Below are positions 1 to 9,759 of a stretch of 64,000 nt of DNA, piece by piece. The notes beneath the pieces are model-generated. The model ran no database searches. It saw only the letters and a list, made by a program, of their open reading frames with translations, and was not told the DNA's origin. The position numbers and the translations under genes are program-made. Every line of letters begins with the position of its first letter. The first letter of the stretch is position 1. This stretch comes from Favolaschia claudopus (lineage: Eukaryota; Basidiomycota; Agaricomycetes; Agaricales; Mycenaceae), in the NCBI GenBank assembly GCA_037176885.1, contig JAWWNJ010000083.1, positions 496,001 to 560,000 of the forward strand, in the 5' to 3' direction.

Positions 1-1030
1 CAGATGGAAGGTGCGCTTCTTCAGGAGTGACTGCATAGAGTTTGCTGCCCAGTGCGCGCTCGAGCCAGCCAGAATAACACGAAGAGCTCAAAACCATGAA
101 AATTTCGGGGCTGCCAAGTCAACGTCGGCTAAAGTTTTGCCTGAGAAGCCGCACTGCCTTCCGGTGCCTTCCACGCAATCAATGGAACCCACCAAGACAC
201 CGGGCTTTGGTCGTATGGGCGCTGGAGCAAAAGCGCGATCCGCACATGCAAGCGCGCTGGTTTGTTTCGCTAGCCGATGTCAACCCATGAGAAACGGAAC
301 AAGGAAGCGCCGGCGACGCGCGTCGTTGGCGCCGGTGATCTCAGCCCGCCAGCCGCCGCCCGAGTCCAGTGTGCTGGCATTGGCAAATGACGAAAGAAGA
401 GGGCATGTTGATTTCTCGTGACCGTGGAAACCAAAACCGCGGTTTATGTTCGACTTTCGGCTTTGCGGAACAAAATTTCCTTCTAAGGCGAGTTTTCAAC
501 TCCTACGAGTTCCGAAAGGAGAAAAGTCACCTCTTGCTTCCAACACTCATGTTCGTTTTGCGCTGCGCTGCACCAACGGTCTCGGCACACTCCGGCAAGA
601 AACCCAACATACCTCGGAGTGTAACCTACGGCTATATGGCCCCATTTGGGCGCTGGGAACATGGAACCGGCAAATACGACACTTCCGCGCATTTCAAAAA
701 TCGGACTCATGTGGCCTCGGAGCTTCCGCAATCACGTTAGGTTTGATTGTTATTTGTTTTGGGGGTACTGCTCAGCGTCGGGGAAGTTCTTGGGGTGATT
801 GGAGCACAGATGAAGGTGATACGAATTTCGGTGTGTTTTCGTGCCTTGCGCTTCTTTCCCATCCACCCGCTGACAATTCCGAACCAATTATTTTGCGTTC
901 CTATTTGGCTTGTCTAAACCTGCTCTCGGTGAAGTTCCAGGACGCTACGACTCCGCCAACCCTCCAAACCTCGAAAGCTCACTTCCCCCAACTTCCGCCA
1001 TTCCAGGGTCCTCTCCCCGCCCTATCGATC
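1..1030. other. Leading spacer of half A1, no supported gene
   Basis: This segment has overlapping open frames on both strands, the longest at 446-1048. None is preferred by the A/B comparison: changes such as CGA/CCA, AGT/AAT and CGC/CAC fall at second codon positions as often as elsewhere. It ends in a conserved promoter. The same sequence occurs at 22988-24020 and 46039-47080. Confidence 0.5.
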
Positions 1031-1032
1031 CA

Positions 1033-1273
1033 TTACGTCAGGTATTGATGCATCAGTTATGCATGAAACCTCTGATGTGAGTTGACAGCTTCTATCCGGT
1101 TTCCAGCTACGTACGAATATATTCAACTTCGCCGCTGACTTCTCCCTGTCCGTTTCTCCAATGAATAGCGGGCTGCGCGGGCTTTGTAAGACACCCCACT
1201 GTCGATCCCGACGGATTTGCGGAAGATTTGGTGAGAAGAATCGCGTTGCAGGCCCGGTGGACGGGTATAAAGG
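1033..1273 (+). promoter_or_regulatory. Conserved promoter of the plus-strand unit, A1
   Basis: This region has a CRE/ATF-like TTACGTCA at 1033-1040, a perfect palindrome TGATGCATCA at 1046-1055, the ACGTACG core near 1110 and a TATA box (TATAAA) at 1266-1271. A long CT-rich tract from about 1310 follows, which is typical of fungal start sites. Between about 1025 and 1135 the A and B halves are almost identical although flanking sequence has diverged. I infer purifying selection or conversion on a regulatory element. Confidence 0.7.
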
Positions 1274-1910
1274 TGAGCTCGCACCGTTGGTTTTGATTAT
1301 GGGTTTGCCGCCCACTTCCCACCTCCCTCCCTTTACCCTTCCTTATCATCAACAACTCACTCTTATTCAAACTTCTATTCAATTCGACTTCAAAACTCTT
1401 CACTTCCCTTCCCTTTCCTTCAATTCGACGTTTTCACCTTCAATCGGGCTTCGGCTTTATTCGGGCTTCGCCCGTCTTTCACTTTGTCGTTAACTTTCAC
1501 TGTCGTTTGTGACTTCAACCCTACCACTCTTTCTTTCATTCAACTGACCAACATTTTTTTCTAACTCTAGGCTCTATCATCTGCTCTAGTACTTCCCTTT
1601 CTATTCAAATCCACCGCCGCACTGAATTTTTTGTATACCACTTCACCTTATTCAATCAAGTAAGTTTTCATCGCTTCTCGTTGAAACGATTACTGACACT
1701 CCGATTAGTTTCGTTTCTATTTGTTCTGTGCTCTATAAGCTGCAAGTTGTGACTGCTTCAACACCGAACTTACCTTCAAACCACATTCCGACGACTTTGT
1801 ATCACAGGTGAGTGATTTAATCCTTGGTTTACTTCGAACTCTTACTTACTGATCTTTCATTCAGTTTGTACTCGTTCTATTCGTGCATGAGATGCACATT
1901 CTGACTGGTT

Positions 1911-4857
1911 GCACAAGGTAAGTAAGTCCATTATTGACTTCAACTTTGAGAGACTGACCGTTTGTAGCTTGATTCTTGAGATGCACATATCGGCTGTGTA
2001 GGTAAGCTCCGATACCGCTATTATCGACGAACACTGACCGTTCTAATAGTCCCATTCGACCTATGCCTTCAATGGGTTGCATTCAAGTCAAGTGAGACTT
2101 CAAAACTCTTACCTGCCTTGAGTTCGGCGTTGTCTCGGGGATCCCCGGTGCGCCGATTCTTTGTTTCTTTCGGGTTTTTCTCTTCGTTTATTGACCGTGT
2201 CACTCAAGATTGACTTGTATAACGAATCTCAGGTTGAATTTGTTGAGATTGGGTCGATTTCGTTCAGGTGAGTACGATCTTTGACTTTGTGACTCTAATC
2301 TGACTAAAAGGTTTGAAGGCCGTCTTCGTTCATTAGACCTGGAGTTGTGTTGTTGGAGGTTGACTTGAATTGGAACTGGTACAAGGTGAGTGATGCTAAT
2401 CCGTTTACTATTTGACTCAATCTGACCTTGACTTTGAAGCTTTCTCATCGTAAGCCTCGGTTTGGGCCGATACCGACACTATGCCGGTATGAGTCAAGGT
2501 ACGTTTGATTCTTTCTACTTCTCTACACGAACCGATCCTGACTTGTCTTCTGTACACCCCAGAGGTCGAAACCATGCCTCTTGGCCTCCAGCCTTCAGTC
2601 TATTTCGACTTCAACGCCGAAACTCTGCGGTTTTGCTTCAGGTACGTCTGACTTCACTTTCTTACTCAAATTATTGACAGTCCAACTTGAATTTTGAAGC
2701 TTAGACGCCGAAATCATGCCTCTCCGCACCATACTCTTCAAGTTCTTCACGTCCAACGCCGAAACTATGCTAGTTTCAGTCCAGGTACGTCTGATTTCAA
2801 TTTCTTACCTTGAATATTGCCGGTCTGACTTGAACTTTGAAGGGCAAACCTATGCCGGTTTGAATCGCGCGCCAGCGCGCCTATTCATTTGAAGGTATAT
2901 CGAAATTATGCCGGTATGTATTCACTCTCCACTTCAAAAACACGACTCGAATCGATACTGACTTCACTTTTCTACACTCCAGAGGCCGCAACCATGCCTC
3001 TCCACATCCAGCCTCCTTGTATCTCGACTCCAACGCCGAAACTATGCTAGTTTCGTCTCAGGTGAGTTTAAGTTCGCTTCCTTACCCTGATCTAATTCTT
3101 GACTTGAACTATGAAGGTCGAATCTACGTCGCTTTGGGTCGCGCGCGCGCGCCTATACGCTCGAAGTTATCCATACACATCTCTATCAAGTAAGTGAAGT
3201 TCAACTCAACGTTGATCAACTCGAACTGACCTTAATCTTCCTTCTTTCCTTCGTTCTTGTACAGTTCGGTTCAAGCGTCAACGAGTCGCTTTCAAGTTGA
3301 AGTCAAAGTGTCATGATACTTGAGCAGTATCAACCCAAACTAAACTGAGGTGAGCTAGTTTCGATTCCGTTCATTTCCTTTCTTTCTTTCCGTCGTTCGT
3401 TCGTTCGGATGTTGTGAGTCACAGGTAGAGGGAAGTCGAGGTTGAGTTGCACAAGGTAAGTAAGTCCATTATTGACTTCAACTTTGAGAGACTTACCGTT
3501 TGAATAGCTTGGTGAGATGCACATCTCGGCCGTCTCGGTAGTTCTCAACTTCAGATACCGCTATTATAATCGAAACACTGACCGTTCTAATAGTCTCATT
3601 CGACCTGTGCCTTCAATGGGTTGCATTCAAGTCAAGTGAGACTTCAAAACTCTTACCTGCCTTGAGTTCGGCGTTGTCTCGGGGATTCCCGGTGCGCCGA
3701 TTCTTTGTTTCTTTCGCATTTTTCTCTTCGTTTGTTGAACGAATCGCTCAGTATTGACTTGAATAACAACTGTCTGGTTAGTTCTGTTGAGATTGAGTTG
3801 ATTCTGTTTGGTGAGTACGCTTTCTTTGCTTTGTGACTTAAATCTAACTAAAGGGTTTGAAGCCCGCCTTCGTTCGTTTGACATGGAGTTTGGGGTTGGA
3901 TTTGTAGTTGAGGTTGGATTGGGTTTAATATAAGGTGCGCATTGCTAACCTGTCTGCTATTTGACCCAATCTGACTTGATCTCACTTGCTAGGCTTTCGT
4001 CGGCTGCCTGAGTTTGGCCCGAAGCTGAAACTATCCCGGTATATTATCAGGTACGTCTCATTCTTCGCATTCTCTTACTTGAATCGATACTGACTTGACC
4101 CAGAGGCCGAACCTATGCCTCTCCGCACCAATGTTTCTGTGTATTTCAACTTCAACACCGAAAATATGCCGATTTGGCTTCAGGTACGTTTGATTTCAAG
4201 TTCTTACTCTAGTTATTGACTCTCTTACTTCGATTTTGAAGGTCAGACGCCGAAACCTTGCCTCTCCGCGACAAAATCTTCAAGTACTTCGCATTCAACG
4301 CCGAAACTATGGCAGTTTCGTCCCAGGTACGTTCAACTTCGATTCCTTACCCTGATTATTACCGGTCTGACTTGTATTTGAAGGCCAAACTATGCCTGGC
4401 ACCGAGTCTATGCCCCCCTGTGCATCCAGCATCCCGTGTACTTGAATATCAACGCCCAAACTATGCCTGCTTCGGCCCAGGTACGTTTGAATTCAATTCC
4501 TTACTCTCATTATTGACTTGAAGTTTGAAGGCCGAATCTATGCCGCTTTGAATCGCGCGTGCGCGCGGTATACAATTGAAGGATCAATACAAGTACATAA
4601 GTATCTTTCAAGTAAGTGAAGTCCAACTCACTGCTAACTCGAACTGATCTTAACTTTCTTTCGTTCTACAGCTCGGTTCAAGTCTCGATGATTCTCGGGA
4701 GTCGACGAATCCATTCAAGGTTGAAGTTAAAGTCTGGTTAGAAGTAAATCAAACCTTGGATTGGACCGAGGTGAGCCTTGGTTTCGTTTATCTTCTCTTG
4801 TTTTCTCTCTCTTTCCTTCGTTCGGGGTCACAGGGAAAGGGAAGTCAAGGGTAGTAC
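1911..4857 (+). repeat. Nested direct duplication inside A1 (1911-3448 and 3449-4857)
   Basis: The sequence starting GCACAAGGTAAGTAAG at 1911 restarts at 3449. Both copies run through the same order of introns, the CGGGGATCCCCG element (2136-2147, one mismatch in the second copy) and the 80-nt exons. The second copy ends near 4857 and is ~130 bp shorter. Half B has only one equivalent, so this event is private to A or was lost from B. Confidence 0.8.
2563..4480 (+). repeat. Tandem repeats of an 80-nt exon with its intron, A1
   Basis: Repeating exons at 2563-2641, 2705-2784, 2983-3061, 4104-4183, 4247-4326 and a longer one at 4384-4480 open and close with variants of GCCGAAACTATGCC. The exon end CAG is followed by GTACGT or GTGAGT, and the intron ends in TTGACTTGAA...GAAG or CCAG. 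Between the 80-nt exons lie shorter ones carrying alternating CG runs (2860-2885, 3140-3160, 4550-4570). In its open frame each 80-nt exon would give a ~26-residue peptide, such as AETMPLRTK followed by FNAETM. Confidence 0.7.
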
Positions 4858-5128
4858 CTTGAACTCACCTTCATCTTATCTTGATACTCGGTCATTGACG
4901 GGTACGGCTTTTTTCTCTCTCATTTCGTTTCGTTTCATTCACCGTTTCTATCTATGTTCAACTTCGACTGATCTACACCTTGCTTTTCAGATTTTCGACT
5001 CAATTCTCAAATTCCGGGTTTGTTTAACCCATGCGAGTCGATTCGTTTCGAATCGCGTTGAATTTGCTCCGAAGTGAAGAGTTTGAAGGGTTCTGAAGGT
5101 AAGCTCTTCATTCCCTTCGTTTCCCTCA

Positions 5129-5153
5129 TGCGCTGACAACTCAACTCAGCGCA
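5129..5153 (+). other. Hairpin over a 3' splice site, A1
   Basis: TGCGCTGA (5129-5136) pairs with TCAGCGCA (5146-5153). The stem contains the presumed branch site (CTGAC) on one side and the AG acceptor of the intron starting near 5099 on the other. In B1 the stem is one pair longer (15978-15986 with 15995-16003) although the loop differs. Confidence 0.55.
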
Positions 5154-5376
5154 CGGTTCATAACTCATCTCATAACTCATCTCTTTCGAAAGCACAACTC
5201 ACCTCAACCTCCGCCTTCGGAATTTCCGCCTTCAATTCAACACAGGCGAGCTTTTCTTTCTTTCCTTCTCCTTCATTTCAATCGACTCGTACGCGCTTTA
5301 TTACTTGCTAACGATTCGCTCGCAGGTATCATTTCATTCAAAAACAAATTTCATTTCATTCAAATTGATTACCTGG

Positions 5377-6930
5377 TTACATTGTAGATACACTACAATA
5401 TGCTACTGACTCGGCTGTCTCGACTTCCCACCTCCCGCCCATTCCCACCATCCCAACCTCTTCCCGCTGCGAACGTGCACAGCGCGCATCAACCGCCCTC
5501 CCGCGCCGCTCTCCCACCGTTTCTTCGGGTGCCGGAATCGACGCGACTCGCGCCGTCTTGATCTGGGTACGTCGATACGTCGGTAAGTCATCTTTTCCCT
5601 TTGTTCGCGTCAAAAACGAAAGAACTCACCTGAATTTTGATTTCCAGCGAGTCGGCGACGTTGGCGTTGTTGTTGGTGTCGACGAAGGTAGGCGGCGCCG
5701 ACGTCGGCTAGGGCGGAGGTGATCTGGGTAGACAGGTAAGTTTATCCGTTTCGTTCGTCGTCAAAATTGAGAGAACTAACTTACATTTTGATTTCCAGCC
5801 CGTTTCCGAGCGAGTCGTTGCGCGCAGCGCCGACATGACGATCTCAGCGTTGTAGGCCTTAAGGGTGTCGAGGAGGGCGTCGGCGGCGTGGCGCGGGCGG
5901 AGAGTGGAAGGGAGAGGGGTAGGTTTGGGCTTGAGGAAGTCGGGAGGGCGGGGAGACAGCGAAATGCGTCGGGACGACGATGTGGGCACGTTGGCGGCGG
6001 TCGGGCAGTCGGGAAGGAGCGGTGGTGGCAGGTAAGGGTCGAGGTGGGGAGGAGATGGGCTAGGGAGAAGGTAGATGTCGTTGATACGGCGCGGGAGAAA
6101 GGAGGAAGTGGTAGACGCACCTACATGTACCTGCTTTGTACAAGTAGAGTACTGCCGTTGTCGGCGTCGGCTTCGCAAACGGCCGCGGCGGGCGGGGAGT
6201 CGGTGGTTGCGAGTCAAAGAGGGGGTGGAGGCTCGAGAGGGGTGGGTGTGAGGGGAGGGCGGGAATTCCGGAATAAGGGTAAAAAAAGTCGCTAACAAAG
6301 ACGCCGTTAGCGTACTCAAAAGGACAGCGGTGACGCACATTTACAACGTTGACGTCGCCGCTGACGCGTCGGTGAACATGGGTGGTGGTAGAGAGAGGCG
6401 GGGAGAGCGCGCGGTTGGGGGTGTAAACGAAACGGCGGGTGCTGTGTTTGCAGATAGTGTGGTGAGGTGGCGGCATCAGCGAGTCGGCTTTGGTTGCTAA
6501 AGTGGATAGGGTGGAGGAGGTGGGTGAGGAAGAGAAGGGGCGGGCGAGGCGTCGGAACGCCGCTACGTTGGCGATGGATCGGGTGAGAGAAATCAAAAGG
6601 CGCTAAAAAACGCAGACACGGACCTTTAGCCCTTCATACGCGCTTCACGGCGGCTGCATCTCGTGTCGTTCGCGTCGTCGTTGCCGGGGGGAGCGAGAGT
6701 GCGGGTGTGGTGAAGAGACGACGCGTTCGACGCGTTTGGCGCGGGAAGGAGGAGCTAGAGAAGGGGTTGAGTGGAATAGGGAAACGGCGAGGCACGAGAA
6801 CGTACCTAAACGAATCGCGGCGGAGCACTCGACGCGTTGGTTGAGGGAAGGGATAGACGCTGTTTGTGAGTGAGTGAGGTGGAGAGTGGATAGACGCGCG
6901 AGAAATATTCCCACAGTCACCCAAGCTTCC
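5377..6930 (-). CDS. Candidate multi-exon minus-strand gene in GC-rich block, A1 (span only)
   Basis: I do not recognise a family. Minus-strand splice sites are clear: a donor after CGATTCGTTTAG near 6816, a donor at the CAAAAT end near 5798 with an acceptor near 5735, and a donor after AAAATTCAG near 5645 with an acceptor near 5562. The last exon (down to 5377) runs in phase 0 to a stop, and its end (EVETAESVAYC) resembles B1 (EVETNAVAYS). Two exons end in related peptides around DSLEIKIQ and LGNGLEIKM. Upstream exons are Pro/Ser/Arg-rich and I could not join them into one frame. The upstream start near 6930 is CT-rich. It could be a decayed or non-coding gene. Confidence 0.35.
6290..6312. 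other. Conserved inverted repeat CGCTAAC / GTTAGCG
   Basis: CGCTAAC (6290-6296) and GTTAGCG (6306-6312) form a perfect 7-bp inverted repeat inside a ~200 bp stretch that is nearly identical between A and B (17140-17340), while sequence on both sides has diverged. Confidence 0.45.
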
Positions 6931-7042
6931 TCATTCCCACCGAAAGCGCTGACGATGTACAGTCGAAGGCTGCAGGAAGCGCCACCCTGACGAACCGTGG
7001 GATCCACTACTCCAGAATTGACGACACTCGGAATGAATTAAT

Positions 7043-7270
7043 ATGCGAGTTTCTCAACTTCCTGGAGTGTCAAAGCACTTTAAGCACACGCCACGATCGG
7101 ACCCAGGGCCACCTTCAAGTTTGGACCTTGGCATTGGCATCCGAGTCGAAATCGTCAGCGAAAAGTGTAGGCATTCACTCGGGTCGTGGGTCGAGGCTGA
7201 GTCCGGAGAAGCGACCAGGGGACCCACCCACAAGCACCCATGGATGTGCACCTGAGGCTGATCTTCGTTT
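7043..7270. other. A-specific segment upstream of the DUF6533 gene
   Basis: This ~225 bp segment is present in all A halves (also about 30041-30268 and 53116-53350). In B it is replaced by ~45 bp of unrelated sequence (17908-17955). It contains open frames on both strands (7043-7255 plus, 7054-7251 minus) but no sign of coding. It lies in the 5' region of the DUF6533 gene, so promoter or leader of the two gene types differs here. Confidence 0.55.
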
Positions 7271-7468
7271 CATAGGTCAAAATTGAGAACAGTGCGGATG
7301 TTATCTACCTCGGGCGTGTCCGGAATTCATTATAGTTTCTCCGGGGGAACGGAGTTAAAATGGACCAGGCCAGGTTGCCGTCACTTGGCCTTCAAAATAA
7401 AAGGAAGGAAGCGCCGTCGACGGGGAAGCGTTCCTCTGCCCCAAACTTCACCCTGGCATTCAAAAGAT

Positions 7469-9203
7469 ATGTCGGACAGCGCCTCTGTTGCTGAATTTCT
7501 TCATGTTGTGAGCGTGGCACAGGTCGGTCTCATTCCAGGCAACACGCTTTCAGCGCCGCTGACTGCGTTCAGACTTACATCGCCTGTGAGCGGTCCTGAA
7601 CAATTGGCAGTGCTCAACCGCTCAGTGATTGTAGGCACGACTTCAATCCTGGTGTGGGACTGGCTCTCTTGTCTTCCTCAAGAGGTATTTTAGGTTGCCG
7701 GGCCGCTTCATTGGCGGAATTGATTTTTTTTCGCCGCTTTTCTTTTAGTGGCGCTACATCTGGAAATCTGGGGGAGGGTGGAGTCCGGTCAAGGTTCTGT
7801 ACTGCTTGGTGCGATACTACACTCTGGTGGTTCTCGTAGGTGATTGCTTTTCTTCCGCGTATATTCATCACTTTGCACTTTCGCTTACTTTCATTCAGTA
7901 ACGGATATATGTGCGTCTTGTTATGAGCTGTCGTTCTTGGGTTTCATTCAACATGTTCGCTCTCAAAGGGTTCTTCGCCAGCTGGAGTGAAAGGTGAGTG
8001 CTCGCACATACACATGTCATGCGTCGCTCAACATCAGACAAGCTCCTGCGCACAACATGTTCGCATTCTACCCGGCATAGCCGTCATAATCGATCTGTCC
8101 GTCGAAATGGGTCAGCATTGAATCCATTCCTCTTCTTCACCGAGTTCTCACTCCACTGTAGTTCTTGCCATACGGTGAATCGCTTTTCTCCGATAAGCAA
8201 GGGAAATTGGACCCACTGACCTCCGTCGTTCAGGGTGTACGCGCTCTACCAAACTAGCCGGCGGATGGGAATATTCCTCGTGGGCCTTCTAGCCGCTTTC
8301 CTCGGCGTCATGGTCGCAGTCCCAATCCTCGCGTTCGATTGTGAGTAGGGGGCCGCCCCGCCTTGCTTCATTCACCCTGTCAAACCATGCATTTTTAGAC
8401 ACGAGACTTCCTTCGTGGCCCGGACCTTGTATTGGTGTGTGATTTACCGCTGTTAACGGCCGCCGTAGTATCTCTGTCTGACATGAACTCCGTTTCATTT
8501 CACAGTGACTGGCAAACCCTCCATCGCCGGACCGAAATTCATCATTGCGTTTTACGCCTCTCCGATGTGAGTTAAATCAGTACATAATTTATTTCTGGCG
8601 ATAAACTGGCAACTCGCAGGGCGTTCGACATGGTGATGACCTTTCTCACAGTGTACAAAGTTATCGAACATAATCGCCGTGCGGGTTCGTCTTCGTTGAT
8701 GAACCGAATTGTCCGTGATGGACTGTTGTATTTCTTTGCAATCACTTCGCTGAATCTGTGAGTGGATCTCTATCCTCCTGCTACTGTTAACCAACAAGGC
8801 TTTCAATAGATTGAATGTTGTATTTTTCATGTGAGATGCTCGATGCTCATCGATAACCTGATATTAAATCCCCGCAAGCCAACGCGACGAGCTTATCCAA
8901 GCCATAAATGCTCCCATGAGCATCCAACTCTCCAGTGTATTATGTTGCCGGCTGTACGTCTACAAACCCTATCTGATTCATCCCGGCTAACTCTGAGAAA
9001 GGATCCTCAATCTACGAGCTTCGAGCGACGCAAGACCCCGTGCCAAGAAATTCAGCAACACCCGAGGCGGCTGGGTCACCGACATTGCGCAAGAAACCGA
9101 GGAAGTTGAAAGCATACATTTCACCTCACGATCGTGTATCAGCCCTCAGCCTCCTCCTCCCCGCAACTCGCAGCTTCCGCCGTCTAGCCAGGAAGGTGAA
9201 TAA
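7469..9203 (+). CDS. DUF6533 multi-pass membrane protein, 14-exon model (A1)
   Basis: The function of this Agaricomycete family is unknown; it is predicted to be integral to a membrane with about seven helices. My exons are 7469-7522, 7573-7585, 7626-7684, 7749-7839, 7899-7910, 7969-7993, 8043-8096, 8234-8340, 8399-8434, 8506-8566, 8620-8757, 8810-8830, 8879-8953 and 9002-9203. They join to 948 nt (315 residues plus stop) without an internal stop. Family-like blocks appear in order: WDWLSCLPQEV, WRYIWKSGGGWSPVKV, LVRYYTLVVLV, VYALYQTSRRMG, VTGKPSIAGPKF, RDGLLYFFAITSLN, AINAPMSIQLSSVL and NLRASSDARP. The C-tail is hydrophilic. Exons 5-7 are the least certain, because their acceptors were chosen to keep frame. 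The ATG was chosen because an upstream ATG (7361) loses frame in A1. Confidence 0.8.
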
Positions 9204-9714
9204 TTTACATGTCTCTTAGAGCCATCGACTGATATACTAGGTATCTTTGTTCATTTTGAGCGCAATGTAGAGCGTGATGGCGATTCCTCTTCGAGTAAAA
9301 CTCAGATTGAAAGTCCAACGCTGGACACGCTTCCACCTGTATAAATTTGTTGTAGTCGATGCAATGTCCCAAAAAGGAAATTCTCAGACGCCGCCAACCC
9401 CGCCTCGCAACTAAGCTCGCCGCGCGACCAAGGTCGCAAGCGACTCGCTAGCTTTGAACTTATAGGTTTCTGGTCGTGCACGGACCTCTCTTAGGTATGG
9501 ACCTGTTTATTCTTTGATAGTCCCGGGGAGAAATTTTTGATTTTGGGGCCTTCAGGATGCCGTTTTCCTGGCCCCTTTGGCTGGGTTATGGGAGTCTACT
9601 GTACAGTTTTGTTTTAGACAGTTGGAAGTGAATATATTCATTTTTTTCGAGCAAATACAGTACAAAGTAAGAACGTAAAGTAGGGGAGTAGTGAAAATGA
9701 ACTTGAACTCAAAC
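9204..9714. other. 3' spacer between DUF6533 gene and the convergent minus-strand unit, A1
   Basis: There is no gene here. It holds a compact hairpin GCGACC-AA-GGTCGC near 9423-9436, a CTGTACAG palindrome near 9600, and an AT-rich stretch at 9630-9670 where the two convergent transcripts are likely to end. The equivalents are 20433-20944, 32207-32720, 43476-43992 and 55286-55799. Confidence 0.4.
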
Positions 9715-9754
9715 GACGCGCCGAGACGCGTTAATTAGCGCGTTTCGACGCGTC
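9715..9754. promoter_or_regulatory. 40-nt near-palindrome with ACGCGT motifs, A1
   Basis: This is an inverted repeat centred on TTAATTA with ACGCGT-type elements in both arms. In A the left arm has GACGCGCC, giving slightly less symmetry than in B. ACGCGT is the MluI cell-cycle box bound by MBF-type factors in fungi. Whether that applies here is inference. Confidence 0.5.
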
Positions 9755-9759
9755 AAAGT

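Larger units (their letters stand above)
1310..5400 (+). ncRNA. Intron-dense plus-strand transcription unit, probably non-coding, A1
   Basis: About twenty short exons are separated by canonical introns. Examples of introns are 1660-1708, 1808-1864, 1918-1977 and 2002-2049, each with a GTAAGT/GTGAGT-type donor, an internal CTGAC or CTAAC and an AG acceptor. The first exons have no good start codon and stops in all frames. Later exons are repeats of 79-80 nt (2563-2641, 2705-2784, 2983-3061, 4104-4183, 4247-4326). That length is not divisible by three, so adjacent exons cannot share one frame. Splice sites are kept between A and B while exon reading frames are not. I infer a spliced long non-coding RNA. 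A protein gene assembled by unusual splice choices cannot be excluded. Confidence 0.45.

Noticed and set aside
446..1048. 200-residue plus-strand ORF, and equivalents at 12642-13283, 23433-24071 and 46204-46845
   Set aside because: A and B differ evenly at all codon positions, alternative frames on both strands are just as long, and the frame changes between copies with each indel. It is more likely open by chance in spacer DNA.
1310..5400. snoRNA host gene
   Set aside because: Many short exons with non-coding content fit, but the introns are mostly 45-70 nt and I see no paired C (RTGATGA) and D (CTGA) boxes or H/ACA layout.
5708..6596. Long Pro/Ser/Arg-rich minus-strand ORFs (for example 210 and 178 residues, and one starting like a mitochondrial presequence)
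   Set aside because: They read through clear minus-strand donors and acceptors, are low in complexity as expected of GC-rich DNA, and the presequence-like frame is broken in all B copies by a 1-nt deletion. Only the spliced last exons were kept as a candidate.
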